Shown here: positions 51,077 to 59,628 of the stretch, one piece after another | Layout: the number at the start of each line of letters is the position of its first letter | Position numbering within the stretch: position 1 is the first letter of the stretch | Assembly (NCBI GenBank): GCA_964569225.1 | Contig: CAZMTU010000001.1 | Span: 40,625-104,624, forward strand | DNA: 64,000 nucleotides | From: CAKSQF01 sp964569225 | Lineage (GTDB): Bacteria > Bacillota > Clostridia > Oscillospirales > CAG-272 | Direction of reading: 5' to 3' | The notes under the pieces: model-generated | Databases searched by the model: none | Told to the model about the DNA's origin: nothing | What the model saw: the letters and a program-made list of their open reading frames with translations, nothing else | Translations under genes and position numbers: made by a program

Positions 51077-51309
51077 AGAAAGTTCGGAATAAATTGCGCT
51101 ATTCTAAAAAATGCCCAAATTCGTTTGTCCGCTTTTTCTCCTGCCTAAAAAGGCCCAAGAGAAAAAAGCGCTCAAAAAGAGAAAGGCTGGGCATTTCGCC
51201 CTCTGCGGAGGGCGGCTTAGGGCTTCGCCCTAAGTACCCACGACCTTTTGAGAAAAGGTCGATCAAAACTTTTGAGCAAGCTGGTAAACAATTATAGTTT
51301 TTTAACAGC
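51077..51309 (-). repeat. Family-1 repeat core, copy D (inverted orientation)
   Basis: About 233 bp, reverse complement of the orientation of copies A-C. Starts GAGAAAGTTCGGAATAAATT and ends TTTTTTAACAGC. Internal stems conserved (GACCTTTT/AAAAGGTC; CTTAGGGC/GCCCTAAG). Confidence 0.9.
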
Positions 51310-51339
51310 TTTAGGGGACTTTTTTAAAAGTCCCCTAAA
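51310..51339. repeat. Locus-specific hairpin between copies D and E
   Basis: Perfect arms TTTAGGGGACTTTT and AAAAGTCCCCTAAA, loop TT. Confidence 0.9.
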
Positions 51340-51578
51340 GCTGTCGATAAAGTCCGGAATAAATTGCGCTATTCTAAAAAATGCCCAAATTCGTTTGTTC
51401 GCTTTTTCTCCTGCCTAAAAAGGCCCAAGAGAAAAAGCGCTTAAAAAGAGAAAGACCGGGCATTTCGCCCTCTGCGGAGGGCGGCTTAGGGCTTCGCCCT
51501 AAGTACCCACGACCTTTTGAGAAAAGGTCGATCAAAACTTTTGGGTAAGCTGGTAAACAATTATAGTTTTTCAACAGC
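51340..51578 (-). repeat. Family-1 repeat core, copy E (inverted orientation)
   Basis: 239 bp, tandem with D. Terminal inverted repeat well preserved: GCTGTCGATAAA at the left, complement of GCTGTTGAAAAA at the right. Over 90% identical to D by eye. Confidence 0.9.
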
Positions 51579-51608
51579 TTTAGGGGACTTTTAAAAAAGT
51601 CCCCTAAA
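51579..51608. repeat. Locus-specific hairpin right of copy E
   Basis: Same arms as the hairpin at 51310 but loop AA instead of TT, i.e. its exact reverse complement. Then a family-3 module (51609-51669) up to the cysS stop. Confidence 0.9.
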
Positions 51609-51669
51609 TGAGAATTGGAATAAAACTCCAAGGGCAAAGCCCCAATTTGATTTGTCTTCAGTCTTGGAA

Positions 51670-53070
51670 TTACCCGTTTTTCTTCCATTTGGTGCCTTGA
51701 GGGGTATCCTGAAGGGTCACGCCCATATCAGATAGCTGCTGCCGGATTTCATCAGCGCGGGCATAGTTTTTAGCTTTTTTGGCAGCCGCGCGCTCCGCGA
51801 TAAGCCCTTCCACCTTTTCCGCAAAGGCTTTATCGGTAGCGCTTTCGCCTACCAGTCCTAAGAGATTAGCGAGATCGGTGAAGTAAGCGCCTGCTTCAGC
51901 GGCGGCTTCCTTTGAAGGATTTTGGGCGAGAAAGCTGTTTAGCTCCCGTACTGTTTCAAACAGGGCGGAAACCGCATCAGCAGTATTGAAATCGTCTTCC
52001 ATTTTCTCAATAAACTGGACCTTGTAGCCCTCGAAAATTGCCTTTTTTTCATCAGGAAGTGTTTCGCCGGACCGCGCGTTTTTTAAATAGAACGCCAGAT
52101 TGTCGGCGCAATTTTGAATCCGGTCCACTGCGTTTTTGGCGGCTTCAATAATTTCGGCGCTGTAATTGATGGGCTTGCGATAGTGACTGGAAATAAGGAA
52201 ATAGCGAATAGGCAGATAGCCATAGACGGCGGCGACATCCCGAACGGTGAAAAAATTATTCAGCGATTTAGACATTTTTTGATTATCAACATTGATGAAG
52301 CCGTTGTGCATCCAATAGCGGGAGAAGGGCTTGCCGGTGGCGGCTTCCGACTGAGCGATTTCGTTTTCATGATGGGGAAAGGTCAGGTCCACACCGCCGC
52401 AGTGCAGATCAATGGTTTCGCCCAAATAGCGCTTTACCATAGCGGAGCACTCGATATGCCAGCCGGGCCGGCCCATGCCCCAAGGGGATTTCCATGCGGG
52501 CTCGCCGGTTTTGGCCGCTTTCCAGAGAGCGAAGTCCAGCGGATCCTCTTTGATCTCGCCTACGGCGATTCGGGCGCCCGATTCCAGGTCCTCAATGGGC
52601 ATATGAGACAGGCAGCCGTAGCTTGGAAAGGAACGGGTGCGGAAATAAACGTCGCCGTTTTCAGCGGCATAAGCATGTCCGTTTTTGATCAGCGCAGACA
52701 CTAACCCGATGATCTGTCCTATGTTTTCGGTGGCGCGGGGATGAATATCCGCTTTTTCAATGCCCAGCCCTTGAGCGTCGGTAAAGTATTCAGCAATATA
52801 ACGCTCCGCGATTTCCGAAACAGCCACGCCTTCTTCATTGGCTTTTTTTATCATTTTGTCGTCTACATCGGTAAAATTCTGCACAAAAGTTACCTCATAG
52901 CCTCTCCATTTCAGATAACGGCGGAAGAGGTCGAAAAGCACAAAGCAGCGGGCATTGCCGATATGGAAATAGTTATAGACAGTGGGTCCGCAGGCATACA
53001 TTTTTACCTTTCCCGGTTCCAGTGGGATAAATTCTTCTTTTTCACGGGTGAGATCATTGTAAATTTTCAT
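51670..53070 (-). CDS. cysS: Cysteinyl-tRNA synthetase
   Basis: 466 residues from ATG 53070 (AGAAAGGA 8 nt upstream). Class I synthetase charging tRNA-Cys. Seen: the HIGH-type motif YNYFHIGNAR, zinc ligands in KMYACGPTVYN, WHIECSAM and DLHCGGVDLTFPHHENEIAQ, and KMSKSLNNF. Normal length. It follows cysE on the same strand after about 1 kb of gene-free DNA, so it may be on the same T-box-controlled transcript or have its own promoter; a TATAAT (53133-53138 complement) without a good -35 lies upstream. Confidence 0.97.
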   Translation of the reverse strand: MKIYNDLTREKEEFIPLEPGKVKMYACGPTVYNYFHIGNARCFVLFDLFRRYLKWRGYEVTFVQNFTDVDDKMIKKANEEGVAVSEIAERYIAEYFTDAQGLGIEKADIHPRATENIGQIIGLVSALIKNGHAYAAENGDVYFRTRSFPSYGCLSHMPIEDLESGARIAVGEIKEDPLDFALWKAAKTGEPAWKSPWGMGRPGWHIECSAMVKRYLGETIDLHCGGVDLTFPHHENEIAQSEAATGKPFSRYWMHNGFINVDNQKMSKSLNNFFTVRDVAAVYGYLPIRYFLISSHYRKPINYSAEIIEAAKNAVDRIQNCADNLAFYLKNARSGETLPDEKKAIFEGYKVQFIEKMEDDFNTADAVSALFETVRELNSFLAQNPSKEAAAEAGAYFTDLANLLGLVGESATDKAFAEKVEGLIAERAAAKKAKNYARADEIRQQLSDMGVTLQDTPQGTKWKKNG

Positions 53071-54136
53071 AATCATTATCCTTTCTGATTTAGAGGCACT
53101 GCCGCCATTCATTCACTTATGAGCGGGCAGCGATTATAATCGGTAAACTTTATATAGATAGCGGGTTCAGCATTCACGCTCAGCAGCTTTTTCCGGATAG
53201 AACGCCGGGCTGTGCCGCTTTTTTAAAATGAAGCGCGTCAGGCAAGCGATGAAAAATCGCGTACGTTCCAGACGCTGAGGCGCAAAGGGGCAGCTTCGGC
53301 GCTCTATCAACTTATTAATGCCAATTCACAGATACAGCCTTGAATGAGGTCAGCCGTTCACAGCTCGCAAAGCAGTCCTTTTTCCGTATGACCGTACTTG
53401 AATCGATGAAAATGCAGAAGAAGTTATAGAAAACGCTGCTTGCGGGATCGATGACAACAGCGTAGTTTGAGGCAAATTTCATCTCTTTACATTGGAAAAG
53501 GAACGCCCGCTGTCAGCCCTCTTTCCGGTCTGCGGACGGTTCCTTTATCCGGTATCGGATATCTCTGAAAAAGGCGTTTTCGATCAATGAGAAGCCATTG
53601 ATCGTTAGGGCATATATATGGAATACAAGTGTATGCTGTTGACTTGTCTGCTTTGCGCTGCCTGTAATGGTCAGACGGTGGGCAGTGTTTTTATAAATGA
53701 AAAGTCCTTCCGCTCCGTCAAAGTAAAATGATTGCTCTATACCGATCAGCTGATTTGATCAAATCTGACAGAGGATCGCATGGAAAAGGAATAGCACGGT
53801 CTGATTTACAGACGGGTTCCGCATTCCTGCACAACTCTGCCGGCGCGGCGCTTTTTATGGCAAACGTCAGTATGCCGCCTATCAGCCCTATTAATAAGGA
53901 TTGCCGGCAGAAACAGCCATAACGCGAGAGTTAGACTGTTTCTTTTTTAGAAATGATGGGCATAAAATGCCGCGCTGTGCCGCAGCTCGGCAGAGGGTGT
54001 TACATCTATGGGAGGACGGTTGGAGCGAATTTTCATGATTGCGCGCTTTTGGGGAATAAACTATTGCGCCCGAAAGAGAGAATACCAAGGCGGATCCGAG
54101 ATCAGTCCGGTGCCGGAGTACAAGGTTCGCATAGAA
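53071..54136. other. 1-kb gene-free stretch between cysE and cysS
   Basis: No supportable ORF on either strand; the longest open frames are about 60 codons without ribosome sites. One weak imperfect stem, AAAGGAACGCCCGC (53498) against GCGGACGGTTCCTTT (to about 53547). No match to the repeat families. It may be degraded gene sequence. Confidence 0.5.
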
Positions 54137-54862
54137 TCAGTTGCCGAAGCCGCCCAGCTTTTCCACAGCTTTTCTAAGCTCGGCAAGCTCTTTTGCTACC
54201 GGGTCGGGAATGTGGATCTGATCCAGATCCTGCTCAACAGGCTCACCGTCCCGCCGGACGACTTTAGCGGGAATGCCTACAGCGGTACAGTTCGGAGGAA
54301 TTTCATTGAGAACTACTGCGCCGGCAGCGATTTTAGCGCCATCGCCTACCTTAAAGGGACCAAGTACTTTCGCGCCGGCGCCTACCATAACCTGATTGCC
54401 CAGAGTAGGATGGCGCTTGCCGGTATCCTTGCCGGTGCCGCCTAAGGTAACGCCCTGATAGATGGTACAATCATTGCCGATTTCGGCTGTTTCACCGATG
54501 ACCACGCCGGTTCCATGGTCGATGAAAAGCCCCCGGCCTATGGTAGCGGCGGGATGAATTTCGATACCGGTCAGTTGCTTAACAAACTGACTCAAAGCGC
54601 GGGCGGTGAGCACATAGCCCTTTTTGTGCAGATAATTTGCCAATCGGTGGGCGGTTACGGCATGAAAGCCGGAATAGAGCAGCGCGACTTCCAGATTGCC
54701 GGTAGCAGCCGGGTCCCGCTGACGGATCTGATCTACATCGTATTGAAGCTCATCGCAGATAGTCAGCAGCTTAGCTATTTTTGGGTTTTTTCTCAGCCGT
54801 TCCAGCAGGGCGTCATCTGTGAGATGCAGCCCTAAGGATGGAATATCAATGGAAAATGACAT
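54137..54862 (-). CDS. cysE: Serine O-acetyltransferase
   Basis: 241 residues from ATG 54862 (AAAGGA about 12 nt upstream). The frame is open to a TTG at 54925, but that lies in the T-run of the leader terminator and is rejected; ATG 54883 lacks a ribosome site. It acetylates serine for cysteine synthesis. N-terminal helices (DPAATGNLEVALLYSGFHAVTAHRL), then the left-handed beta-helix with GIEIHPAATIGRGLFIDHGTGVVIGETA, YQGVTLGGTG, KRHPTLGNQVMVGAGAKVLG. Controlled by a Cys T-box leader immediately upstream. Confidence 0.95.
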   Translation of the reverse strand: MSFSIDIPSLGLHLTDDALLERLRKNPKIAKLLTICDELQYDVDQIRQRDPAATGNLEVALLYSGFHAVTAHRLANYLHKKGYVLTARALSQFVKQLTGIEIHPAATIGRGLFIDHGTGVVIGETAEIGNDCTIYQGVTLGGTGKDTGKRHPTLGNQVMVGAGAKVLGPFKVGDGAKIAAGAVVLNEIPPNCTAVGIPAKVVRRDGEPVEQDLDQIHIPDPVAKELAELRKAVEKLGGFGN

Positions 54863-54919
54863 GGATATGACCGTTCCTTTCATATGCTTGCGCAAAAGCG
54901 GAAGGAGAATTGAAATAAA

Positions 54920-55195
54920 AAACAAAAAAGCCCTTGTCTGCCCTTTTTATAAGGGGACAAAGGCGGCGTTTGTCGCGGTTCCACTTTGATTTATCACTTA
55001 TTGTTCCTTAACGGGGAAACAGGCGTGCAGCGCTACCTTCAGATTTAACCGTACGGTTAAATCTGTAATCGCGGTGCCGACTCCCGGATGCACTGAAGAG
55101 ATTTTTTGCGGCGCCGCTTCCAGCCTCGGCTTTCGCCGCCGGCAGCGCCTCTCTGGGCAAAAATGTAATTCTCTTTTCTTTCCGTTCACAGTCTT
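54920..55195 (-). promoter_or_regulatory. T-box riboswitch (Cys specifier) in the cysE leader
   Basis: On the minus-strand RNA: stem I with CAGAGAGG (55148-55155) and TGGAAG, a UGC codon followed by A (complement of GCA at 55090-55092) as the likely Cys specifier, a 24-bp palindromic stem (55041-55064), the T-box sequence GTGGAACCGCG (54974-54984), and a terminator ending in a six-T run (54924-54963). Uncharged tRNA-Cys should stabilise the antiterminator and turn on cysE. Confidence 0.9.
55041..55064. repeat. Perfect 24-bp palindrome inside the T-box leader
   Basis: Arms AGATTTAACCGT and ACGGTTAAATCT with no spacer. Probably stem III of the leader RNA. Confidence 0.8.
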
Positions 55196-55201
55196 TATTC
55201 T

Positions 55202-55230
55202 ATTATATTCGATTTGACGCTTTTTGTAAA
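55202..55230 (-). promoter_or_regulatory. Promoter of the T-box/cysE transcript
   Basis: On the minus strand, TTTACA (55225-55230), 17 bp, TATAAT (55202-55207). Confidence 0.85.
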
Positions 55231-55508
55231 TACTTTTTTTGAAAAAATATTTTATAGGAAAACTTTTTACGCGCGGCATAGCCAAATAAATCTTCTGAAA
55301 GTTCTTTTGACAGCCACAAAGCCGTGCGAACGTGGGAGGAGCTTTCTGAAAAAGCTCCCCCTGAATGTGTCAAAAATGGGTCCTTTCAAAATTAGGAGCG
55401 TCTGTATAGCTTTTTCTGCAACATTTTTTAGGAGATGGGAAATATCTGAATCGATTTTATCAACAGCATGAGGAGGCTTTTCAATAAACCGTCCCAATAT
55501 TCTTTTGA
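55231..55508. other. Gap with nested hairpin between cysE leader and GH36 gene
   Basis: GGAGCTTT (55338-55345) pairs with AAAGCTCC (55351-55358), enclosed by TTTTGACA (from 55306) and TGTCAAAA (to 55374). TTTTGACAGC equals the complement of the family-1 end GCTGTCAAAA, so this may be a deleted relative. No gene seen. Confidence 0.4.
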
Positions 55509-57071
55509 TTACGCGTCCATATCCCCGCCTGATTCAGGGAACCAGTCAAAGGACAGTTTTTCTCCGTTTAGCAGGTAGTGAGCGGGCGCGGAGGTATATT
55601 CCCAATCCAAGGGAACCAGTTCGTCCTCCGCTTTGGAGGCGCGGGCATAGAGCTGTTTCATTACCGTAAACTGTTCATCGGTCAGACCGCCGTTCGGGCA
55701 GGAGATAAAGAAGGGAGAGGAGGAGCAGGCAAGCAGTTCCGCCCACTGACGGTTCAGCGTCCAATCAATTTTACCCGGAATAAAGCCCACGCAGTCGGCG
55801 TCGGCGGCAAAAAAGCTGCCGTTCTGACAGAGCCGGAAAGCAAGGGTATTTACGCCCATTTGACGGGTGCGCTGCCAGTGAACGCCGCTGGTATCGTCGC
55901 CGGTGCGGTTGGCATGTGCCAGCCCCGCCAGCAAATGACCGATGCAGTTGCAGCCGAGAATCAGGCAGCGACCGCCGGCAGCGTCTAAAACAGTCCTATA
56001 GAATTGCTTTACAATTTCAGCCGAGGTCTTGGTCGTGTCATAGAAGGACCAGCCGTCGCCGGTAATTAGTCCGTTCCGGTCCTTGCCCCAGCTTCCGAAC
56101 AGATCGATAGTGGAAAAATCATGCTTGATCAGTTCATAGCCCCAGTCAAAAACGATTTTTTTCACATCGTCAGCAATGAATTTCAGTACCTCAGGATGAG
56201 AGGGATCGAGAAATCCCTCCTGCAAAAAACGGGGATCGTCTGTTTTTCGGTTATGCTTGTTCAGCCGCCACTGAGGGGGCAGCTCAGGTCGCTCATCCCG
56301 AAGAAAACGGACCCAGATGCCGGGGCGAACGCCCATTGCCTTAAAGGCGTCGGCAACTTTTTTCATATCGCCGTAGCGTTCGTTTGCGACCCAAGGACCG
56401 GCACAGGGGTTAGGCTGCCAACCGTCGTCGATCACCATGAAAGGACGGTTTTCCAGTCCCTCCGCCAGCCTTGCCTGCAGGGACGCATCGGAAATGATTT
56501 CATCGTAAGAGGAATTTCCATAAGCGTAATACCAGTTATTGCCGCCATAGAGCGGTTTTTCAGGCAGCAGAGGCGAGGGGGACATTAAATGACAGAAGGC
56601 CTTGGCGGCTTCAAAGGAACTGACGCCCTCGTACCGTTGGGTGACAACGGTGCAGACCTCCAGCTCTCTGCCGTTCAGTTCAACACCGGCGCCGCCGCAG
56701 CGTACATCCAAAAAAAGGGAAACGCCGCTGTTGTCATAGGACCAGCTTGCCATCGCGGAGGGAAGCACCGCTACGCCGTAGCCTACTGTTTCACTGCCGT
56801 CTGAGGCGAGAAAATACCATGGCATGAAGCGCTCGGCGCAAATACCGGTCCATTGAAGCGCGCCGTAAGCGCGTTCCCATGTATCGCCCAATACGCGTAC
56901 AGGGCGATCGGTCTTGCCCTGCCAGCGAAGTTGGATGAGCTTCGGACGGGCGGTATGGGCGGTCAGATAAACGGTCAGTCCGTCCTTTCGCGTTTCAAAC
57001 CGCAGAGAGGCGTCTTCTCCGCCGTCAGCGGCGACGCGGGTATAATCAGGTAAACGGTTAATATCGAGCAT
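55509..57071 (-). CDS. GH36-like alpha-galactosidase
   Basis: 520 residues, no signal peptide; AAAGGA 9 nt before the ATG. Short N-terminal beta-domain (about 1-165), then a TIM barrel with NNWYYAYGNSSYDEI, RPFMVIDDGWQ, GVRPGIWVRFLRD, the probable nucleophile Asp in YELIKHDFSTID, CNCIGH and the probable acid/base in RTGDDTSGVHW. It is shorter than classic GH36 (about 700), with a reduced N-terminal domain. Likely hydrolyses alpha-galactosides in the cytoplasm, complementing the GH27 enzyme. Confidence 0.85.
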   Translation of the reverse strand: MLDINRLPDYTRVAADGGEDASLRFETRKDGLTVYLTAHTARPKLIQLRWQGKTDRPVRVLGDTWERAYGALQWTGICAERFMPWYFLASDGSETVGYGVAVLPSAMASWSYDNSGVSLFLDVRCGGAGVELNGRELEVCTVVTQRYEGVSSFEAAKAFCHLMSPSPLLPEKPLYGGNNWYYAYGNSSYDEIISDASLQARLAEGLENRPFMVIDDGWQPNPCAGPWVANERYGDMKKVADAFKAMGVRPGIWVRFLRDERPELPPQWRLNKHNRKTDDPRFLQEGFLDPSHPEVLKFIADDVKKIVFDWGYELIKHDFSTIDLFGSWGKDRNGLITGDGWSFYDTTKTSAEIVKQFYRTVLDAAGGRCLILGCNCIGHLLAGLAHANRTGDDTSGVHWQRTRQMGVNTLAFRLCQNGSFFAADADCVGFIPGKIDWTLNRQWAELLACSSSPFFISCPNGGLTDEQFTVMKQLYARASKAEDELVPLDWEYTSAPAHYLLNGEKLSFDWFPESGGDMDA

Positions 57072-57130
57072 AAATATTCATCCTTTCAGAATTGCGGAAT
57101 GAGCGGCTCTAACCGCCGTTATTAAATTTT

Positions 57131-57159
57131 ATTCTAACATATTTTTCTTTTGAATGCAA
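57131..57159 (-). promoter_or_regulatory. Promoter of the GH36-like gene
   Basis: On the minus strand, TTGCAT (57154-57159), 17 bp, TAGAAT (57131-57136). Confidence 0.6.
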
Positions 57160-57235
57160 TGTACTTTTCTCTGTTTTCTTTATAGTTTTCGGGTAGTTTT
57201 TTATAAAAATTTACAAATGAAAGGTGCTTCTGCTC

Positions 57236-57264
57236 TTGACCGCTTTCGCTTGATTTGATACAAT
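57236..57264 (+). promoter_or_regulatory. Promoter of the resB-ccsA-lipoprotein operon
   Basis: TTGACC (57236-57241), 17 bp, TACAAT (57259-57264). Confidence 0.75.
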
Positions 57265-57319
57265 AAGCATAGCTGTATGAACTGCTTTGCGAATGGTTCA
57301 TACCCGGAAAGGATATTCT

Positions 57320-58810
57320 ATGAAACCTGCAGTTACAAAATTTCACACAGCGGCCTATTGGATTCTTGCCGTCTTGTCGCTGTTAATGCTGATCGGAACT
57401 ATTGTATCAGTGATAAACGGCAGCACAGATCTGTTTACCGGCGGGTTGGCGGCTGTTATTTTCTCGGTTTTCACACTGATACAGATTATTTGCCTTGCGG
57501 TGTACAAGCAGGGAGTCAGTCTGTATAAAATCGGGTTTTATCTGCTTCATGGCGGATTGCTGCTGATGATGGTGGGGTTTCTCGCTTATGCTGTAGCAGG
57601 CGACAGCATGAATGTGGATGTGCCGGTAAATGCGGACGGTTCGATTTACACCTCGATTCAAGCCGAAAGCGGTGAAACCACCGATCTTGGCTTCGGCTTG
57701 AAGGTGGACTCGTTTGTGTTGGAAAAATACGAGGATACTGGAAATGACAAATACTATCGGGCAAACCTCACCCTGATGGATCCCACTACGCTGACGCGGG
57801 AAACGGGTATTCTGGAGGTCAACCATACGCTTCGCCGCAATGGATGGAAAATTTATCTCATGAGTTATCTGGACGGTCGCAGCACGCTGCAAAATCTTTA
57901 TGGACTGACTGAGGATCGGTTTTATGAAACCTATTCGGCGGACGGTGCGTCGGCGGGCAGCGATCTGATTTCGCTGGTGCAGAATGATTTAGGCGGAAAT
58001 TTTATTTCCTATTATTACTACAGCGAGGTAAACGGTATTTTTTATGCCATTGAGGAGGAAGGTCTGGCTGTAATTCCCGGAACGCTTTATGCGCATACCT
58101 TTGTAGAGGGAAATCAGATCAGCGTTTTGGTGAATTCCAAAATGGCAGCCTTTTCTGATTCGGTAAACGGGGACGGACAGGAAATTCTCGCTTATGTGGC
58201 GGAAAATTACTCTGAGAAAACCGTTCATTATTATTACTATACAGCGGCTCAGAGAGCGGTGACGCTAATCGACAGCGGATATGTGCAGGAAACGCTGACC
58301 GGTCAAGTGTTTGCGGGCATCAATGCAACCGATGCCTCCGTTTCGGTTTATATTATGGCGGAGGAGCAGAAGCCTGACCGGAGCTTCACTGCCGATGGCG
58401 GCAGCTCGCTGATGGCGAGTTTGACCGAAGTCTACGGCGCCAAGTCGGTAAATATTACTTATTTGCTGTACGATCGTACTACCGGCGGTTATGCACAAGC
58501 GACGCTGAACGATCTTGCGGGACAAAAGGGCAGTCTGAAAGGGTATGCGCTTTACATGAATGACGAAGTGGTAGTATATGTGCATCCCGCTTCTGTGCTG
58601 CTGCTTCTGAAAAAGGACCCCGGTGAATTTGCTGTGCTGGCGGGGATTATATTGCTTTTTGCGGGAACGGTGCTTACCTGTCTGATTCGAAAGCGTACCT
58701 CTGATTCTGACGGTTCGGAAAAAGACGAAAATGCGGATCAGGTTCGGAGATCGAATTCTGCGAATGCTAAAAGAAAAGAAAACAGGAATGGGAAAGGAGG
58801 CGCCCAATGA
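57320..58810 (+). CDS. resB: ResB/CcsB-like cytochrome c biogenesis protein
   Basis: 496 residues from ATG 57320 (GGAAAGGA 8 nt upstream; the longer frame from 57287 is rejected). Three N-terminal membrane helices, the third with LLHGGLLLMMVGFLAYAVAG, a large extracytoplasmic domain (about 100-440), and one C-terminal helix (FAVLAGIILLFAGTVLTCLI) followed by a charged tail. This 3+1 topology is that of ResB/CcsB of the system II haem-ligation machinery. In the extracytoplasmic part GWKIYLMSY is recognisable; the rest is diverged. Overlaps ccsA by ATGA. Confidence 0.82.
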   Translation: MKPAVTKFHTAAYWILAVLSLLMLIGTIVSVINGSTDLFTGGLAAVIFSVFTLIQIICLAVYKQGVSLYKIGFYLLHGGLLLMMVGFLAYAVAGDSMNVDVPVNADGSIYTSIQAESGETTDLGFGLKVDSFVLEKYEDTGNDKYYRANLTLMDPTTLTRETGILEVNHTLRRNGWKIYLMSYLDGRSTLQNLYGLTEDRFYETYSADGASAGSDLISLVQNDLGGNFISYYYYSEVNGIFYAIEEEGLAVIPGTLYAHTFVEGNQISVLVNSKMAAFSDSVNGDGQEILAYVAENYSEKTVHYYYYTAAQRAVTLIDSGYVQETLTGQVFAGINATDASVSVYIMAEEQKPDRSFTADGGSSLMASLTEVYGAKSVNITYLLYDRTTGGYAQATLNDLAGQKGSLKGYALYMNDEVVVYVHPASVLLLLKKDPGEFAVLAGIILLFAGTVLTCLIRKRTSDSDGSEKDENADQVRRSNSANAKRKENRNGKGGAQ

Positions 58811-59583
58811 CTCCGATTGCGCTGAAAATTATCGCCGGCTGCGCCGCGTTGTTCTATTACGGCGCGTTTGCGGCTGAATGCAGTAAAAAACTAACCAAGC
58901 CGCTGGTTTATACGGTTTGGGTGATCGGTTTTGCCTTTAATTTCATGCTGGTGGTAAATAATTTTTTAGTTAACGGCTATGTTCCCTTCATCAGCATTTA
59001 TCAGGTGCTTACCTTTTTAGGGGTATGCTTCCTGCCCATCTGGCTTTTTATGCGCTTTGTTCGCTCAGGCGGCTGGATGGCGCGTTATTTCATGTTTGCC
59101 GCTGCTTTTGTAATGACCGGACTTTGCTTTATGGAAGCGAATTCTGCTTGGGAAAAAGCGCCTGCGCTTCAATCAGTTTTCTTTATTCCGCATATCCTGA
59201 TGTACATGATCGCCTACTGCATGGGCGCTGTGGCGTTTATTCTTTTCCTGATCTCTCTTTTTGTGAGGAAAGAGGACAAACGGCGTTACGAAAACGGAAT
59301 TTACGATTGTGTGACAGTGGTTTACCCTTTTATGACCTTCGGGATGTTCTTTGGCGCTATCTGGGCGAACGAAGTGTGGGGCTATTTTTGGTCATGGGAT
59401 ACCAAAGAGAATTTTTCCCTTTGCACATGGCTGATCTTTATGCTCTATCTTCACTTCCGACGGAATAAAAAGCTGTCCAAATATTCAAAATTTCTTATCC
59501 CGCTGGGATTCGCGGGCATAATTGTCACCTTCCTGTTCGTGAATCTGATGAATACCTCCAGTATGCACGCGTATTCAATGTGA
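58807..59583 (+). CDS. ccsA: CcsA/ResC-type haem handling protein
   Basis: 258 residues, about eight membrane helices. The WWD-type haem-binding signature appears as WGYFWSWDTKENFSLCTWL, with conserved His in FFIPHILMYM and MHAYSM near the end. It works with ResB to deliver and attach haem to c-type cytochromes outside the membrane. Translationally coupled to resB. No cytochrome with CxxCH and no CcdA or ResA gene is in this window. Confidence 0.92.
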   Translation: MTPIALKIIAGCAALFYYGAFAAECSKKLTKPLVYTVWVIGFAFNFMLVVNNFLVNGYVPFISIYQVLTFLGVCFLPIWLFMRFVRSGGWMARYFMFAAAFVMTGLCFMEANSAWEKAPALQSVFFIPHILMYMIAYCMGAVAFILFLISLFVRKEDKRRYENGIYDCVTVVYPFMTFGMFFGAIWANEVWGYFWSWDTKENFSLCTWLIFMLYLHFRRNKKLSKYSKFLIPLGFAGIIVTFLFVNLMNTSSMHAYSM

Positions 59584-59628
59584 ATTTATATTGAACTGCG
59601 TCATATTGGATATAAGGAGGCCTTTTTC

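Noticed and set aside
14908..51608. CRISPR array or known insertion sequence as explanation of the repeats
   Set aside because: Units are ~240 bp with palindromic borders, not short repeats with spacers, and encode no transposase.
54863..54925. TTG start of cysE inside the T-box terminator
   Set aside because: It lies in the terminator T run, and the conserved protein starts later.
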